From Paramarasmius palmivorus (taxonomy: Eukaryota; Basidiomycota; Agaricomycetes; Agaricales; Marasmiaceae), in assembly GCA_037176845.1 (NCBI GenBank), contig JAYKXP010000198.1, positions 1-64,000 of the forward strand: a DNA stretch of 64,000 nt, written 5' to 3'. Every line of letters begins with the position of its first letter. The stretch's first letter is position 1. Positions 32,751-44,325 of the stretch are shown here, piece after piece. A model generated the notes under the pieces. That model made no database searches. It worked only from the letters and a program-made list of their open reading frames with translations, and was not told where the DNA came from. Position numbers and translations under genes: made by a program.

Positions 32751-35700
32751 TTCAGCATCAAATGAAAACACAGGATGCGTACCGTATAAAAGATAGTATG
32801 GAGAAAATCCAGTCGCTCTTGATACTGTAACTCTGGATGCAAAAAGGGCTGGTTCCAAGTACTCTGGCCATGAGCCCTTTGCGTCACCAGTACACTTGAA
32901 TATGGCGTCGACTAATGGTTGGTGAGCGTGTTCGATAACTGCATTTCCTTCGGGATGATATGGTGTCGAAACTATAATAGTACAGTTATAGAGAGATTTG
33001 AGTAGTTGACATACCTCTCCTTTGAATTCTGATCCACCATCTATCGTGATAAAAGGAACACACGCAAATCTACAAATGATTGAGTTGTAAATGAACTTGG
33101 CTACTACCTTTGACGTGAGTTTCTTGACCGCTTTCGCTTCTGGCCATAATATTGTTGGTTCTATGGCGTGGATGATGTACTCAAATCCTCCGGTACCAGT
33201 TGGCATATGAATGGAGTCGAGATGAAAGTGTCGTAAAAGTGGAGCTTGCCATGACTCGTTGTAAGGAATGACTGGAATGTTCTTGATGGCGCGTTGGCAC
33301 TCGATACATGAGCGGATAAAGAACTGGACGTCCCGGTACATGTTTGGCCAGTAAAACCTGTCAAATAAGTTGCAATAGACAGCGTCCCTACCTTTGTGAC
33401 CAACTTCGTTGTGTGCGGCAGCTATAAGCGATGAACGCTTTTCCTTGTTGACGATCACCAGACGCGGTAGTTGAGAACCTTTCTTGCGCGGAGCAAGCCA
33501 AATCTTGTCATTATGGAGGAAATATCGCTTAGCCTTGTGTATGAAACGAATTCTATCTTTGTCAGTTGTACACCAATCTGGAAATGTGTCAGTTAGAAGA
33601 AAACCAAATAAATCTGACCAAAATTGATCTTGATCTTCGTCCAATTTTGCGTGAAGGTGATGATATTGTTGGTGAGTTGACAGCAGGGGGGTACTTTGAG
33701 TTTGAACCCCATACGAAACATATTCAAGTTCGACCGTTTCGTTTCCTAAGGCAAATAAATCAGTAACATGCTCAGAACTCAAAGTATTAGAACAAAATTG
33801 GTTCAAATAGAAGTCGGAACTCAAACGTGAACTAGAAAGGTATGAGAGGTTGATAGAATCTGAATAAAATTGAATAGAGGATGTAGAAAGGTGAGGTGTA
33901 TGATTAAAGTAAAAGGATTGTGAAACAAAAGGTGAGGACAACTTAGCGTGAGCTTGTTCGATGAGGTAGGATAGTGCGGATTGTTTGGTAGCTTGAGGTG
34001 GAACTCGTTCCCCATATATGGCATTGAAATACACATCAAGGAACTCTTCAGGATCCTCCAAATCGTCAACATCTTGATCTATGTCTGCCGGAGGTCGTCG
34101 TGATAATCCATCTTCGACTTTAAAGTCTGCCGAAGGTACGTGATGAGGTTCGAAGTCAAATTGTCGAATCCAAGATATCCATCGTAGCACAGGGGCATTG
34201 GGAACGTCGTCAGGTTTCTTGAGCATCGAAGCTAACGCTATCATGTCATGATCAAGGCGGAATTGTACACCCCATAAACGATGACGATTGTACTTAACTG
34301 CTCGGTAAACACCATATACCTCCGTTTTAGGCTGACCATAGTTCTGTTCTCTTGCACTGAACGTACAGGAACCATATAACGCAGGTCTCTTGAGCTTGTC
34401 CCAGATCTGATAAATAGCCCAGCCTGCTCCCATCCAGCTAGAGTCAACTCCGAGTACAATCATGTTCTCGTCTGATGATCTAGGTGGTAAGGGAACAAGC
34501 TTTGCCAATGCGTAGTCGATTTTGATGAGTACTGGTGCCCTAGTGATTCGATGTTTGAGTTCGTCAAAGGCTTCATGTGCTTCTATCGTAAAAATGAAGA
34601 TTTCATCAGTTCCCCGGAGAAGTTGAGTTAGAGGCTTAGCGATCAATGAATACCCCTTTATCCAACGTCGACCAACTCCTGCGGTACCAAGAAATCCTCT
34701 AACTTGGGACACATTGCACGGTACTGGCCAATCTAGAACTTTAATGTTGGGCTCGATGATCCACCCTTCAAGCGAAACAATGGTACCAACGATCCGAAGC
34801 CTAGTTGCCGCAAGAATTGTCTTGGGTCCTGATGCAGTAATACCTCCTGCAATAAATGAACCTAAAATTCTGTCAAGGTTAGCAACATACTCCCAGACAA
34901 ACCGTCGAATCCTTGGATTTTGAGGAATTGCTTCATTGTTGTATCGAGACGGAGGACCACGTACTCCGCAGTCATCAATAAAATTGTCTGCAATATCATT
35001 AACTTGTTTGAGAACGTGACGGACACACCTTTGGAATTCTTGTACCGAATTAGTGTATCCCTGTGCTAGAGTTGTGATCTGGCGTGGTCCAACTGGTGAA
35101 TGAAATGCCTGTAGTGGACGAGAGACTGGATCCATGATGCGTGCATCAAACCCTGAGTATAGATCAAAAAGGCCATAAATTGAATATCCTAGAAATTGTT
35201 CAGCAAAATCATTGACGTTTGGAGGTAAAGATGAATCGCGAATGGTCACTGCATTAAGATCCTGCAAGTCAATAACCAAACGAACTCCATTCTTCTTGGC
35301 TACAGCGAATAGAGCAGATCGATAGCTTGACGTTGTTGGTTCAAATCGGCCGTCCTTTTCTTGTGAGATAATTTCACGCTTCACATCCTCGATGATGGCT
35401 AAAGGTATGCGTATAGGAGGACGTTGCCACGGAGTATGCTCGATTACTGGAATGCGATAGTCAGGAAAGTATTGAGGTCTGAAAATACCTTTCTCTGAGT
35501 AATTGAAAGCAAATGCCTTTTCACGAGCAACCACTACAAAAGATACAAGGTTAATTTCGTCTTCGGTTAACGTACCAGGCTCGATCTTTGAAAGCATAGC
35601 TTCGAGACGTTCACGTGTGACCCGTTGACCAAAAGGTAGTGAAGTATAAGGTGGAGGATGAATTGGGAGTGTGGTTGGTGTAACTAAAGGAATCTCCTTG

Positions 35701-36041
35701 AATTGCTGAGCGATTGGATCCAGCATAGTAGTCGCTACCGGCTTAACTTTCTGATGAACAGGCTTGTACTTCCGTTTCTTATTGAGTGTCGTACCTGCCG
35801 AAGTTTGATAGTCAGTACCTTTTAACGCTCGATCTGTCCAAGGGGATGAAGGAATTGAAGTCGGGTTAACACCCGTTGAGGAAATGTAATTGTAAATCAT
35901 GGAATCAATGGAAGAATTAGGAATAATAGAAAAAAGGGAATCAAAATCAGAAAACTCAGCGTTTCCCATTAGTGCTTCAAAGGATCTTCCTAGTGTCGCT
36001 GAAGCCGTGTGGAAGATCATAGGACGATCTGACTTCAGCAA
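32751..36041 (-). pseudogene. Pol of outer element: RT, RNase H, integrase (truncated by insertion)
   Basis: The 1096 or so codons are open from about 36041 down to the inner element. The frame is -1 relative to gag. Reverse transcriptase: VRLVIDLQDLNAVT and the catalytic FIDD (normally YxDD) near residue 355. RNase H: ILGVDSSWMGAGWAI. Integrase: zinc-binding HNEVGH...CIECQ and a D-D-E core (LDSIHMP, TIDGGSEF, NAVIEHAH). The insertion cuts just after the integrase core; the rest lies at 25454-25092. No upstream ATG is needed if pol is made by frameshifting. The protein diverges strongly from the inner element's pol and belongs to a different Ty3 lineage. Confidence 0.88.
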
Positions 36042-38458
36042 TGAAAACCCTCGTCGTCCTCAACCTCTTCAATCTTGGCTGCCATTGTAGGTCTAACCTT
36101 CGAAGTGTTCCTAGGGCTAGAAGGATCAGCGATGACAATACCTATTGTAGGATCGAATTCACGATCCCCTGATTGCCAAAGCAATAGCTGAACTCTGCCG
36201 GAACGGTTATATTCAAAGCGTGCTGCGTACCACTGGAAGAAAGGTTGTCCAAGGATGATATCATGATCACCTAGATCAAAACGAGAGATGAAAATGTGAG
36301 TAGGAAATTCGTGACCACCTATCTTGATTGGAACGTCGGTACATAATCCTTTGAGCTGCTCTGGACGACCGTGAATACCTTTGAGTCTCCAGTTCATACC
36401 TTCGAAGTCAAGAGCAAGTCCCGAGCTTTCGTCGAAGTTCTTGCCAGCTAAATTAAGTTCCGAACCTGTATCAGCCATAGCCTTGTACGTCTTACCATTG
36501 ACTTCAAGAGTCAGATGTCCACAAGTCATCGCCATGTACTTCTCGGAGGGTACCATGACAGCTTTTGCAGCATATCGAACAATGAATCGTTCGAGTTGAG
36601 CTGCGTCAATAGTTCCTACTGAAAGGTTTGAAGTGATAACATCACCTTGACGGAAATTTGTTGACTGTTCAGTCGAACTATCCGTTACTTTATCCTGTAT
36701 GATACCATCAGATGTCACCCAGGTAGTAGATGAATACTCAGTGTGTTTGTTAGTGTATACTCGTTTAGTCCTAAACAGATCACTCAGAGCTTTCTGCAAA
36801 GGTGGAATATTACCGACCAAGTCCTTAAGTTTGACGGAGACGTCAATATCGAGTACCTGCGAAGTTAGCTGATTCACATCTGTAGCATCTTGAATGTCAG
36901 AAGTAAAATGATACTGTGGAGCTGACTGGTTAGGTTGACCATTCTTCCTCGTACCGTCTTTCATATTGATGTCTTGAGCCTTGTCTTGTTTCGACTTTGA
37001 GGGCAGAGAACCTTGCCAACCATCTTGATGGTTAATTGGGTTGTTAGGTGGCGGAATTTGCGTAATCGGTGGTGATGATTGAGTTGGTTGGACGGGTGGT
37101 TGAGGTTTAACCTTTGGTTCGCTGACCTTACCTTTATCTTCAGGTTTCTTGGTAGGATCAAATCTGTTGGATGTATCTTTGCCGGATCTCAAGGCAGGAT
37201 CAGCGTAGACGGTAGTAGGATATACAGCAAATACCTCATCAGAAAACATCTTATCAAATCCATATCCAAGCTCAATAGCACTTGTCCTTGCAACGGTTTC
37301 CCCGGAACATTGAGCTTTCAGCCGTCGAATTGCTGCAGCTATTCCTCCTGGAGTCCCTGGAGGAACAAATGGTAATTCAGCACCGTTATTCATGACGTAC
37401 CTTCGCTTGCCCTCTGGAGTGGTTATGGCCTTGATATCGTCTGACTCTTCGAGTGATTTCGTGTCAGGACAAAGTCCCATTCCAAGTCTGTGATCAAGGT
37501 CAACACCGGCTACTTTACCGCACATAATGCATCTTCCGTTGTTTGTTGGTCGAGTTCCTGCAGGTTTATTGGTGGTTGGAGCCGTAGAAGTTGATGGTGA
37601 TCCAAGTGATTGCATGGCCGTCTTGATAGCGAGTTGAATAGCTTCAGCTTGACTGAGTTTAAGATCTTCGAATGCCTTTGTGAGGATGTTGATCTCCGAT
37701 TTGGCAGCGGAATCGTAGGTAGCAGAGCTAGGAGAAGACTTGTTAGAAGTTGAGGAAGTTGATGACTTACTTTCGGCCTTGTACGGTTCAATTAAGTTAC
37801 CGTTCTCATCATACTTCTCCTCCCTGCATGATTCGCGTTCCTCGTAAAAGAAGCTCTTGGGGTTGAATCATTTCTTGAGAATTTCGTACGACTCTAGAAT
37901 CGTCGGGGGGTTCTCCACGTCCTTCTTACCTGTGGGAAGGTTGTTGGTAAACCAATCTTGTAAGTCCTTGGGAATGCCCTTGATAAACTTGATCTGCGCA
38001 GATTTCTCCGTGATAGTGTCGTTCTTGCGCAGAGGAGCTAGAATCGACATGAATTTGGCATAATACACCTCAATATCACGGTTAGCAGTAAAGGACGACT
38101 CAGCGGAATGTTTCTTGCAGAACTCCAAAAGTGTTTCTTCAGTAACACGAGGAGCAACGTCAGTCGTACCGTAAAGATCCAAAAGAGCCTTCTTTGCGTT
38201 GGCCCAGGTCTTGTGCTCAAGATCGATATCAAAAGCAGGGATATAACGAATCTGTCTCTTGATTCTGTCAGAACAGTAAAGATAAATAAAATTGACCTTC
38301 TCATTCTCGTCTTCTAGCCTTGCCACACTAGCGTGCATATCCAAGGTACGAAGAAAATCAGTCGGAAAATAACCATTGAAGCTCGGAGCGTTAGCCGTGC
38401 GAGGGATAGGCATAGGCGTGCTGAGCACGTTGACGTTCGTAGTATTGTTCGTCGCCAT
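36035..38458 (-). pseudogene. Gag-protease of outer element with one in-frame TGA
   Basis: The frame is open from the ATG at 38458 to 36035 except for TGA at 37868-37870, after codon 196. The first part is a capsid-like helical protein (PSFNGYFPTDFLRTLDMH, IKFIKGIPKDLQDWF). After the stop come a Ser-rich linker, a Cys/His cluster (CIMCG...DHRLGMGLC, a possible zinc-binding site), a long Pro/Gln-rich region and an aspartic protease near 36470 with ADTGSELNLAG. Gag and protease therefore share a frame, and pol follows in the -1 frame. The TGA may be a disabling CGA-to-TGA change or a readthrough point; the codon after it is TTC. Confidence 0.8.
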
Positions 38459-38810
38459 TCTGGTAAGGTTAGCTTCAAGTAATCGGTCAAGAAAGCTTTG
38501 AAAAATACTCAGATTGTATGTGGCGTTGATGAAAGAGGATGCGTAGGAAAGAGTATATGAGAGTCCAGCGGTATAGAACCTGCTAGAAGGTTCTGCAGTA
38601 TAGAACTAGCAGAGAAAGGATCAAACCATGGTATATAACCTGTAGTTCGGGGGGATGATGATGGTTGAGAGGAAAGGATGATGGTTGCGTAAAGTGTTGA
38701 TGTTACGTGGCTTGAGGGCGCTTGCCGTTCAACACTGTTGACCAGTTAGCGCTCAACGGATATAACGGGTAAGGAAAAAGATCCGTGGAAAACCGATCAA
38801 ATTTGATTGA

Positions 38811-38828
38811 TCCCCACATTGGCCACCA
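38811..38828 (-). promoter_or_regulatory. Primer-binding-like site of outer element
   Basis: On the minus strand, directly after the 5' LTR, TGGTGGCCAATGTGGGGA begins with the TGG that pairs with tRNA 3' ends. It differs by one base from the site of the gag-only element at 9488-9505. Confidence 0.6.
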
Positions 38829-38829
38829 C

Positions 38830-39556
38830 TAAGGAAGGAGTTACTACTCTCCCCGCGGATAGGGTTCAAATACGGTCGGGATCTTGTATGAGTTGCGTGT
38901 AGACGAGATAAAGGGCTAGGAAAGTAAAGTAGTTAGCTTAAAGATGAATAAACAATTGACTCAGCTTATTGATTTCGACGTTTCTCACGTAAATATTGCA
39001 CGTATGAAGTCAGAAAAGAGAGTCCTTTATTCTCTGTACAATCGAGCTTAAATATGAAGTAAAGTAATCAAATAGACTATGAATAATGTAAGTCCAAACG
39101 TGTCAGATGCTCATACGTGTATCAGTAAGTAGAAGTTAAACAATTAAATGAAACGTGTCCGTGAGTGACATAAAATTTCCTAAGTCTTTCACCGGTTTCT
39201 GACTTTCCCTACGCTGTCTCAGTTGCGAGAGTTGACCAAGCTCTCGTCAACCTACATGTCGAAGTAGCCGTTAGGGGTGGATTAGGTCCCTGAATGGAGT
39301 TGGCGTACTCGAGTGCGTGTTTTGAAAGTCGGGCGCCACCGGCTAGAACGTCGGAGTAAAAGGGAGTAAAGATGAATCGAAGGAAACATATGAAACTAAT
39401 GGTGAGACGAGTATGAGTGATGAAAATGATGAAACGGTAAATAGACGTGAAGCGAGTAAAATAGAAACAGAGTAAAACATGTGATAACGTCGTAGAATAG
39501 GAGTACAGAGAGGTGGATACGTGATGTTGCTGAGCAGGGCACAGAGTCCTGCCACA
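38830..39556 (-). repeat. 5' LTR of outer element
   Basis: 727-bp copy of 22979-23705. In element orientation it begins TGTGGCAGG. Confidence 0.9.
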
Positions 39557-41308
39557 TCACAAATGTAGATCGTCCGGGGGAGCTACTGATTTGTCGTATG
39601 GCGATGGCCAGGAGGTATTACTTCGCGCTTGGACACCTATAGTGGTGAGTTCCAAACCATGATCATGAACATTCTGTAGCGCTGTAATAGCTTGATAGCT
39701 CGATGTAACCTAATTGAGCACGAGTACAACGTGTAGCTCGATGTTCAAAAAAGTGTAATAGCTCCCTAGACGCGACGTCTAGGTATGGTAGCTGAGAGCC
39801 TTAAATCACCCGCGACCTGGACACAACGAGGTTTTATAACGACGTATGTACAAGTACTGGGGCAAGATAAGACTATTGAAGGTAAAATAACGAGCTCATT
39901 TATATACTCATGCGTATGGTCCGGGTAAGTGGGTAATGGGGATCTGGATATTGTAAGGAACGCATAGATGATGAGAAGCTAGCATAGGCATTACACATTC
40001 ATTTGATCGATTTCCAGGGTATAACAACATCTATTTTCAATGTTCGTGTTAGCCTGGGTATCACCTTCAAGGACCTGAGAACTGAGATTACGCAGAGGTA
40101 GAGGATGCTCGAGAAACATTTCAAGCAGGTCGTGAATTAGAGGCACATGAAGTAGTCATCATCATAGGTCGTGACGTTAGTCCTCACAGTCGGGATGACA
40201 GTACGCTACCTCAACAGGCCTTGACCGATAGGTAGTTATTCTGTTTTGCTTCGGACATCGGACTTGGCTTGCCTTGTAAATTCATTGTCACTTGCATGCG
40301 TTACGTAAATTTTATAACGACCCCCAGCAACACATCACAGCGCATAGCATACTTACCAATAAGCATTGATGCTATCACATCTGCGTACCATTACAACGAA
40401 CCTCATGAATCTAATGTCCGAAGTCCATGGTCTCATATTGATTGATTGATTATATTAAGGTTCGATTGTACCGACTTATCACCTCTAGATACCAATTACA
40501 CACGACCTCACACGCTGCCGTAGACGGCAACGAGCCGACCACCCTGGACGTTTCAGGTCTTTGCGCAGATTCAGTATGGGATCCCTGACTGATTGTCGCA
40601 AATGAAGAAATTCCCAGTGGTCCCGCTTAAGGAGCATTATACTACGTACATCTCCGACACAATATGACATGGTAGGAGTAGATCATGCTAGCTAAATGGT
40701 CTTTCAGAGGCTTTCTATGAACTAACAATCATCTAGTCAGAATTCGCTCACGCGATTGAGGGCAATCCGGTAACGACACGGTACATCTGCTTTATCTCCA
40801 CTCTGTGGTGCAACTGTCCGCTACAAACTGAAACCTTTGCAACTCCTTTTAGTCTCATTGCTATTGAGAAACGACTGGCAAGAGCATGGGAAAATCGGAG
40901 TACAGATGAGCTCGGATAACAAGGCACAAGGTATCGGGAACGTGGACCACTAACGGCGCTGATGTTATTGTACAACGCGCATCAATCTAGCAGGTGCCCT
41001 TGCTTCGGTAAGTATTGTGTATACCGTATGACGTGAATCAATGTTGATTAATGCATCCTATGCTCCTAGGTACAGGCTCAATTGATACGCTGCTCAATGA
41101 AGCGGGCGTTCCTTCTACAATTGGCCCGAGAATCTCTAACTTGGTACTTACCGTCCACAGGATGTCACGAGTAACCAAGGAGGTGGAATTTTCGATTACA
41201 AGTGCAATGAAACACAAGTTGCAGATTCAAGGCCACGAGGATAGCGAAAACCTTTAAGATCTTCGGTGCTGAGACTAGACTAGCACTCGCCAAACCCTCG
41301 GAATTAGC
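39557..41308. other. Spacer with 7-helix relic; otherwise nothing recognised
   Basis: Apart from the relic at 40016-40235, no gene or RNA was recognised. Short frames at 41051-41257 lack any family signature. Confidence 0.4.
40016..40235 (+). pseudogene. 3' exon and tail of a 7-helix gene
   Basis: After a splice-like TTTCCAG at 40009-40015 the sequence encodes GITTSIFNVRVSLGITFKDL and then meets a TAG. Farther on it encodes EVVIIIGRDVSPHSRDDS before a stop near 40235. These match the last exon of the gene ending at 12587. The preceding exon of the same family is on the other side of the LTR element (22917-22978). Confidence 0.65.
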
Positions 41309-41950
41309 ATGGAACCAAAGAGTCGACCAAGAAGTGGCCCCCGGGTGGTCAGAGCATGCACCAACTGTCGCCGTCAAAAAGCGAAATGCAAACCTCTGAC
41401 TCGACGAGGACCTACAGGCGACATGACGACCTGCGAGAGATGTCACTTAAACGGACTTCAATGTGAATACCTCCCAGTCAGTCAAAGCTCTCAGTCAGCA
41501 CCACCGACAACACCACAAATCATTCTGCCTCCACCTCCTCTCACATCGTTGGGATTGTCTCCGATTATGGGTCATGATTACCACCGCATCAATATTCAGC
41601 CTCCCAACAGTGCAGCATACCATTTTTACGCCACACAATCCTCTGATATCCCTTCTGAAGAGTTTCACAACGATCCTTCCGCCCTTACGCCCGGTGGCAC
41701 AGCTCAACATCGTGGTCAATCATACTACGACCCTCCTTGGCACCGGTCCAAGAGGTCGCTCACCACCAATGTAACACAGTATGACAATACTCATGTTGTA
41801 CATGACGCCCACGGACAGGACCCAGTGTTCCTAGGATCGTCGAGCAACGAAAGCACGGAAGCGTTTTCGGTGTCAGAGCACCGAACAATGGGGACGGGTT
41901 ATTCTCGAACTGAGTTCGTGGCGTTTCTTTTTGGTGCCAGTAAGCCATAA
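41309..41950 (+). CDS. Zn(II)2Cys6 transcription factor-like protein
   Basis: The single-exon ORF encodes 213 aa. Residues about 21-52 form a binuclear zinc cluster with spacing C-x2-C-x6-C-x14-C-x2-C-x6-C (CTNCRRQKAKC ... CERCHLNGLQC), preceded by a basic PKSRPRSGPR stretch. This is the DNA-binding domain of fungal Gal4-type regulators in the nucleus. The remaining 160 residues are Ser/Pro/His-rich with no visible middle homology region, and no coiled coil is evident after the cluster. The protein is short for the family (usually 400 or more), so it may be a small factor or a 3'-truncated gene. Target genes are unknown. Confidence 0.75.
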   Translation: MEPKSRPRSGPRVVRACTNCRRQKAKCKPLTRRGPTGDMTTCERCHLNGLQCEYLPVSQSSQSAPPTTPQIILPPPPLTSLGLSPIMGHDYHRINIQPPNSAAYHFYATQSSDIPSEEFHNDPSALTPGGTAQHRGQSYYDPPWHRSKRSLTTNVTQYDNTHVVHDAHGQDPVFLGSSSNESTEAFSVSEHRTMGTGYSRTEFVAFLFGASKP

Positions 41951-43938
41951 TACTGAATTCTTGAACACTAGAAACCTTCCAGTGTGTTTTGGACAGCCTT
42001 GCTTCTGCGGCTACCACTAAGTAGAGATCTACGTCATGTAATTCGTTCAAAACTTTCACTACGCCAATGCCGATACCTATTTATATCTCCGACTTACTTT
42101 CCGCGGAGTACCTGATTGCCATGTTATCCCTGTACCTCTCCGATCATACAATCGCGCTAGGAAACGCTGAGGGGTACTATAGGCAACTGACTGCCGAACG
42201 TAAGCGGAGGAAGGGGCTTATACGAGGACTGCCATCGAGAAGAGAGGGTGTGTATCGCGACATCACGAGTAGGATTGTGGCATCCATGTTCCTATGGTGC
42301 TGACGGGAGAGCAGTAGAGACGACTGGTGTTGCAATAGGACAGTATGAGGAACGCAACGGGTTCCTATGCACGTCTTTGGCACTTGGGGTGACGAAGCCA
42401 AACAGGGATGTTGTACCTTGGGGTGAACGCCAAGGAGACGAGGAAAACGTGGAGTAGTGTGATTCCCTACGAAAACGAACGCCCTATGTCAGACCAGTAT
42501 GTCAAAATCGAACTATAGTCACGGAGAATGAAGAGAGGTAACACCCATCGAATACGCTAACTCCATGGCCTGCCGAAAGACAAGCTACTCTCTGAAGAGC
42601 GGGTGTACGGCAGCGTGACGACCATTCACCCCAGCCTACTCCGACATTAGATGGTCATTCCCCGCGGTCGCGTTGTGGGGGTATGGTTAAGAACGCCGTC
42701 GTCCATGGGGGAGCGGGGGGAGGGGGTGGCGACGTAGCTGGACGTGCAAAGATAGCAGGAGAAGGGGAAGAGTCTGTCCACCACCACACCATGAAGGAAG
42801 AGGGAGGAATATGATTCACGGAGAATGCCGGGTGTGTGGGGTATGAATAGCCTTTTCGTTCCTGAACTCATTCCGCGTAACCCTCCCGCAACGAAACCTG
42901 CACCCGCATACCAGCACGTTCCTCGAAGCGGGTTACCAAGTAAAGCTACAGCATGCGGCAAGAGGACGAACGGAAAGCTCGTTCTCAGGCGTGAAGTGGA
43001 ATGGAGGATGCCTACGCCTTGTTGAAGCAAGGAAGCATGGGAATGAGTTGTTGGTGATGTCGCCGAAGCAGACCGAAAGGCTGCTGACGTTATCACGCCA
43101 ACAGTGAGAAGAGGGGTATTTGTGGGCGACGGAGAATGTTTCTAATCATTGGTGCAGGGGTAGTTTGTCGTCTATATCTTCTCCAAGCAAATACCTGGCT
43201 GTTGCCTATAAGGAAGACGTTAGATAGATGCATACGCGGAGGACGGAATACGTACCAGGGGCGCACAAAGCATAGTAGTTTCGACCAGGCATCAGGTGGA
43301 AGGGAAAACCCAGTGGTTCCCAAGATGTAGTTCAGGCTTAGGAAACCGATGAATGAGATGTCGATGAAAGTCGCGTGATGCTGACGTGTCGTAACTAGAA
43401 GCAAACGTCATCTGGATGCCGGAGGAAGAAAGAGGTGAGCGTACTCCTCGTGTGTGGAAGCAGAGGAAGTAATGGAAGTGGTGGTGCATGGGGGAGCTTC
43501 ATGTGTGGAAGAGACCGCAAGTCCTCCTGAAAGCGAACATTAGCTGCGTCGGCGACAAAAGAGAGGTCGACATACATCAAGCTCCGGTCTATAGACCACA
43601 TCTGAACCATTCCCGCAACGCATTTCTATACCATTCCGGCTTCAGTTCCATGTATCGTGTCGTGGGCGTTGATGAAGGAGGTGTAGTGTTCAAGATGAAA
43701 GGAGCCAGTCAAGCCTGCGTCGACATCAGTTTCAGACACGACGAGAAATGCAGGATACATACCTCATATCTCTACCTGGCCATGTTCTGTGTTCCTAGCG
43801 GTAGGAGAAAGCGACAGATGAGGGAGCAGAGCAAAAACGTGTTGGTCACACACGTCACTGTGACCGAGCCGGGTTCTGATCGGCCGAGCCTTAACTCCGA
43901 AATGACCGCAAGCAAAAAGCGCAAAGATTACCTCTTAC
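41951..43938. repeat. Block D1, upstream region of tRNA-Asp; no protein gene
   Basis: From about 42640 to the tRNA at 43939 the DNA is related to 56.27-57.19 kb (D3) and partly to 46.44-46.99 kb (D2). Shared words include GCGTAACCCT (42877, 56384), CTTCAGTTCCATG (43641, 56852), CCTCATATCTCTACC (43762, 46772) and ATCGGCCGA (43879, 57129). Open frames here are not conserved between copies, so they are unlikely to be coding. 41951-42640 holds nothing recognised. Confidence 0.5.
43845..43864. promoter_or_regulatory. Conserved 20-bp imperfect palindrome upstream of tRNA-Asp
   Basis: GTCACACACGTCACTGTGAC has complementary ends GTCACA and TGTGAC around a CACGTCAC core that includes an ACGTCA (CRE-like) word. 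It recurs at 46905, 57084 (one change) and 62717 in related blocks. The conservation exceeds that of the flanking DNA by eye. Confidence 0.45.
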
Positions 43939-44037
43939 CTCCCTGGCTGGGAGTCGAACCCAGCTTTCGCGCGGTATGCATGTTCACCACTGGTTTTTGA
44001 TGACAGGCGCGTGTACTAACCGATATACTACCAGGGA
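43939..44037 (-). tRNA. tRNA-Asp(GUC) with 27-nt intron
   Basis: On the minus strand the acceptor strands TCCCTGG and CCAGGGA pair fully with discriminator G. The anticodon stem is CGCGC/GCGCG around CTGTCA, giving anticodon GTC. A 27-nt intron follows position 37, and the T-arm CTGGG-TTCGACT-CCCAG is perfect. D-arm GTATATCGGTTAGTAC is standard for Asp. It appears functional and is the intact member of the repeated blocks. Confidence 0.92.
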
Positions 44038-44268
44038 TGTTGACTCTTTGTAGATCGTTCTCATCTAGATGGAAGCTATTGCCTTGACATCATCCCTTTT
44101 TCGCTTTCATCTTGTACATCCCTTCATAAACTTCTCTATCTCGCCCCACCGCTCTCTATGACGAGAACGTCCCAGGCACTTTCAGAAGATCTCGGCTGAA
44201 ACGAACAAGCCCTCGGTTCCGATGACTGGAGTTCCGATTACGTACTTCCGGCAGGTTTTGGGTCCCCG

Positions 44269-44291
44269 ATATATATATATATATATATATA
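44269..44291. repeat. (AT)n microsatellite in promoter position
   Basis: About eleven AT dinucleotides, 35 bases before the ATG at 44326. It could act as a TATA element for the BTB-like gene. Confidence 0.6.
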
Positions 44292-44325
44292 CAAACCGAT
44301 TACAAAGGGTTGTTCCCATTCCACC

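Larger units (their letters stand above)
22979..39556 (-). mobile_element. Ty3-type LTR retrotransposon, split by a second element
   Basis: 727-bp LTRs at 22979-23705 (3') and 38830-39556 (5') differ at only about three positions by eye. In minus orientation the order is 5' LTR, primer-binding-like site, gag, protease, reverse transcriptase, RNase H, integrase, an extra ORF, 3' LTR. Integrase after RNase H defines the Ty3 group. A 7.3-kb plus-strand retrotransposon (25455-32745) interrupts the end of the integrase region; without it the element is about 9.3 kb. LTR ends are TGTGGCAGG...CCTTA, and no target duplication is evident. It is inactive as it stands because of the insertion and a stop in gag. 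Confidence 0.9.

Noticed and set aside
42067..43610. Several 65-150 codon frames in block D1
   Set aside because: The related block at 56.3-57.2 kb does not preserve these frames, so they are unlikely to be coding.
43939..44037. Reading the plus-strand sequence as a gene end or terminator
   Set aside because: The minus strand folds as a complete tRNA-Asp with intron.
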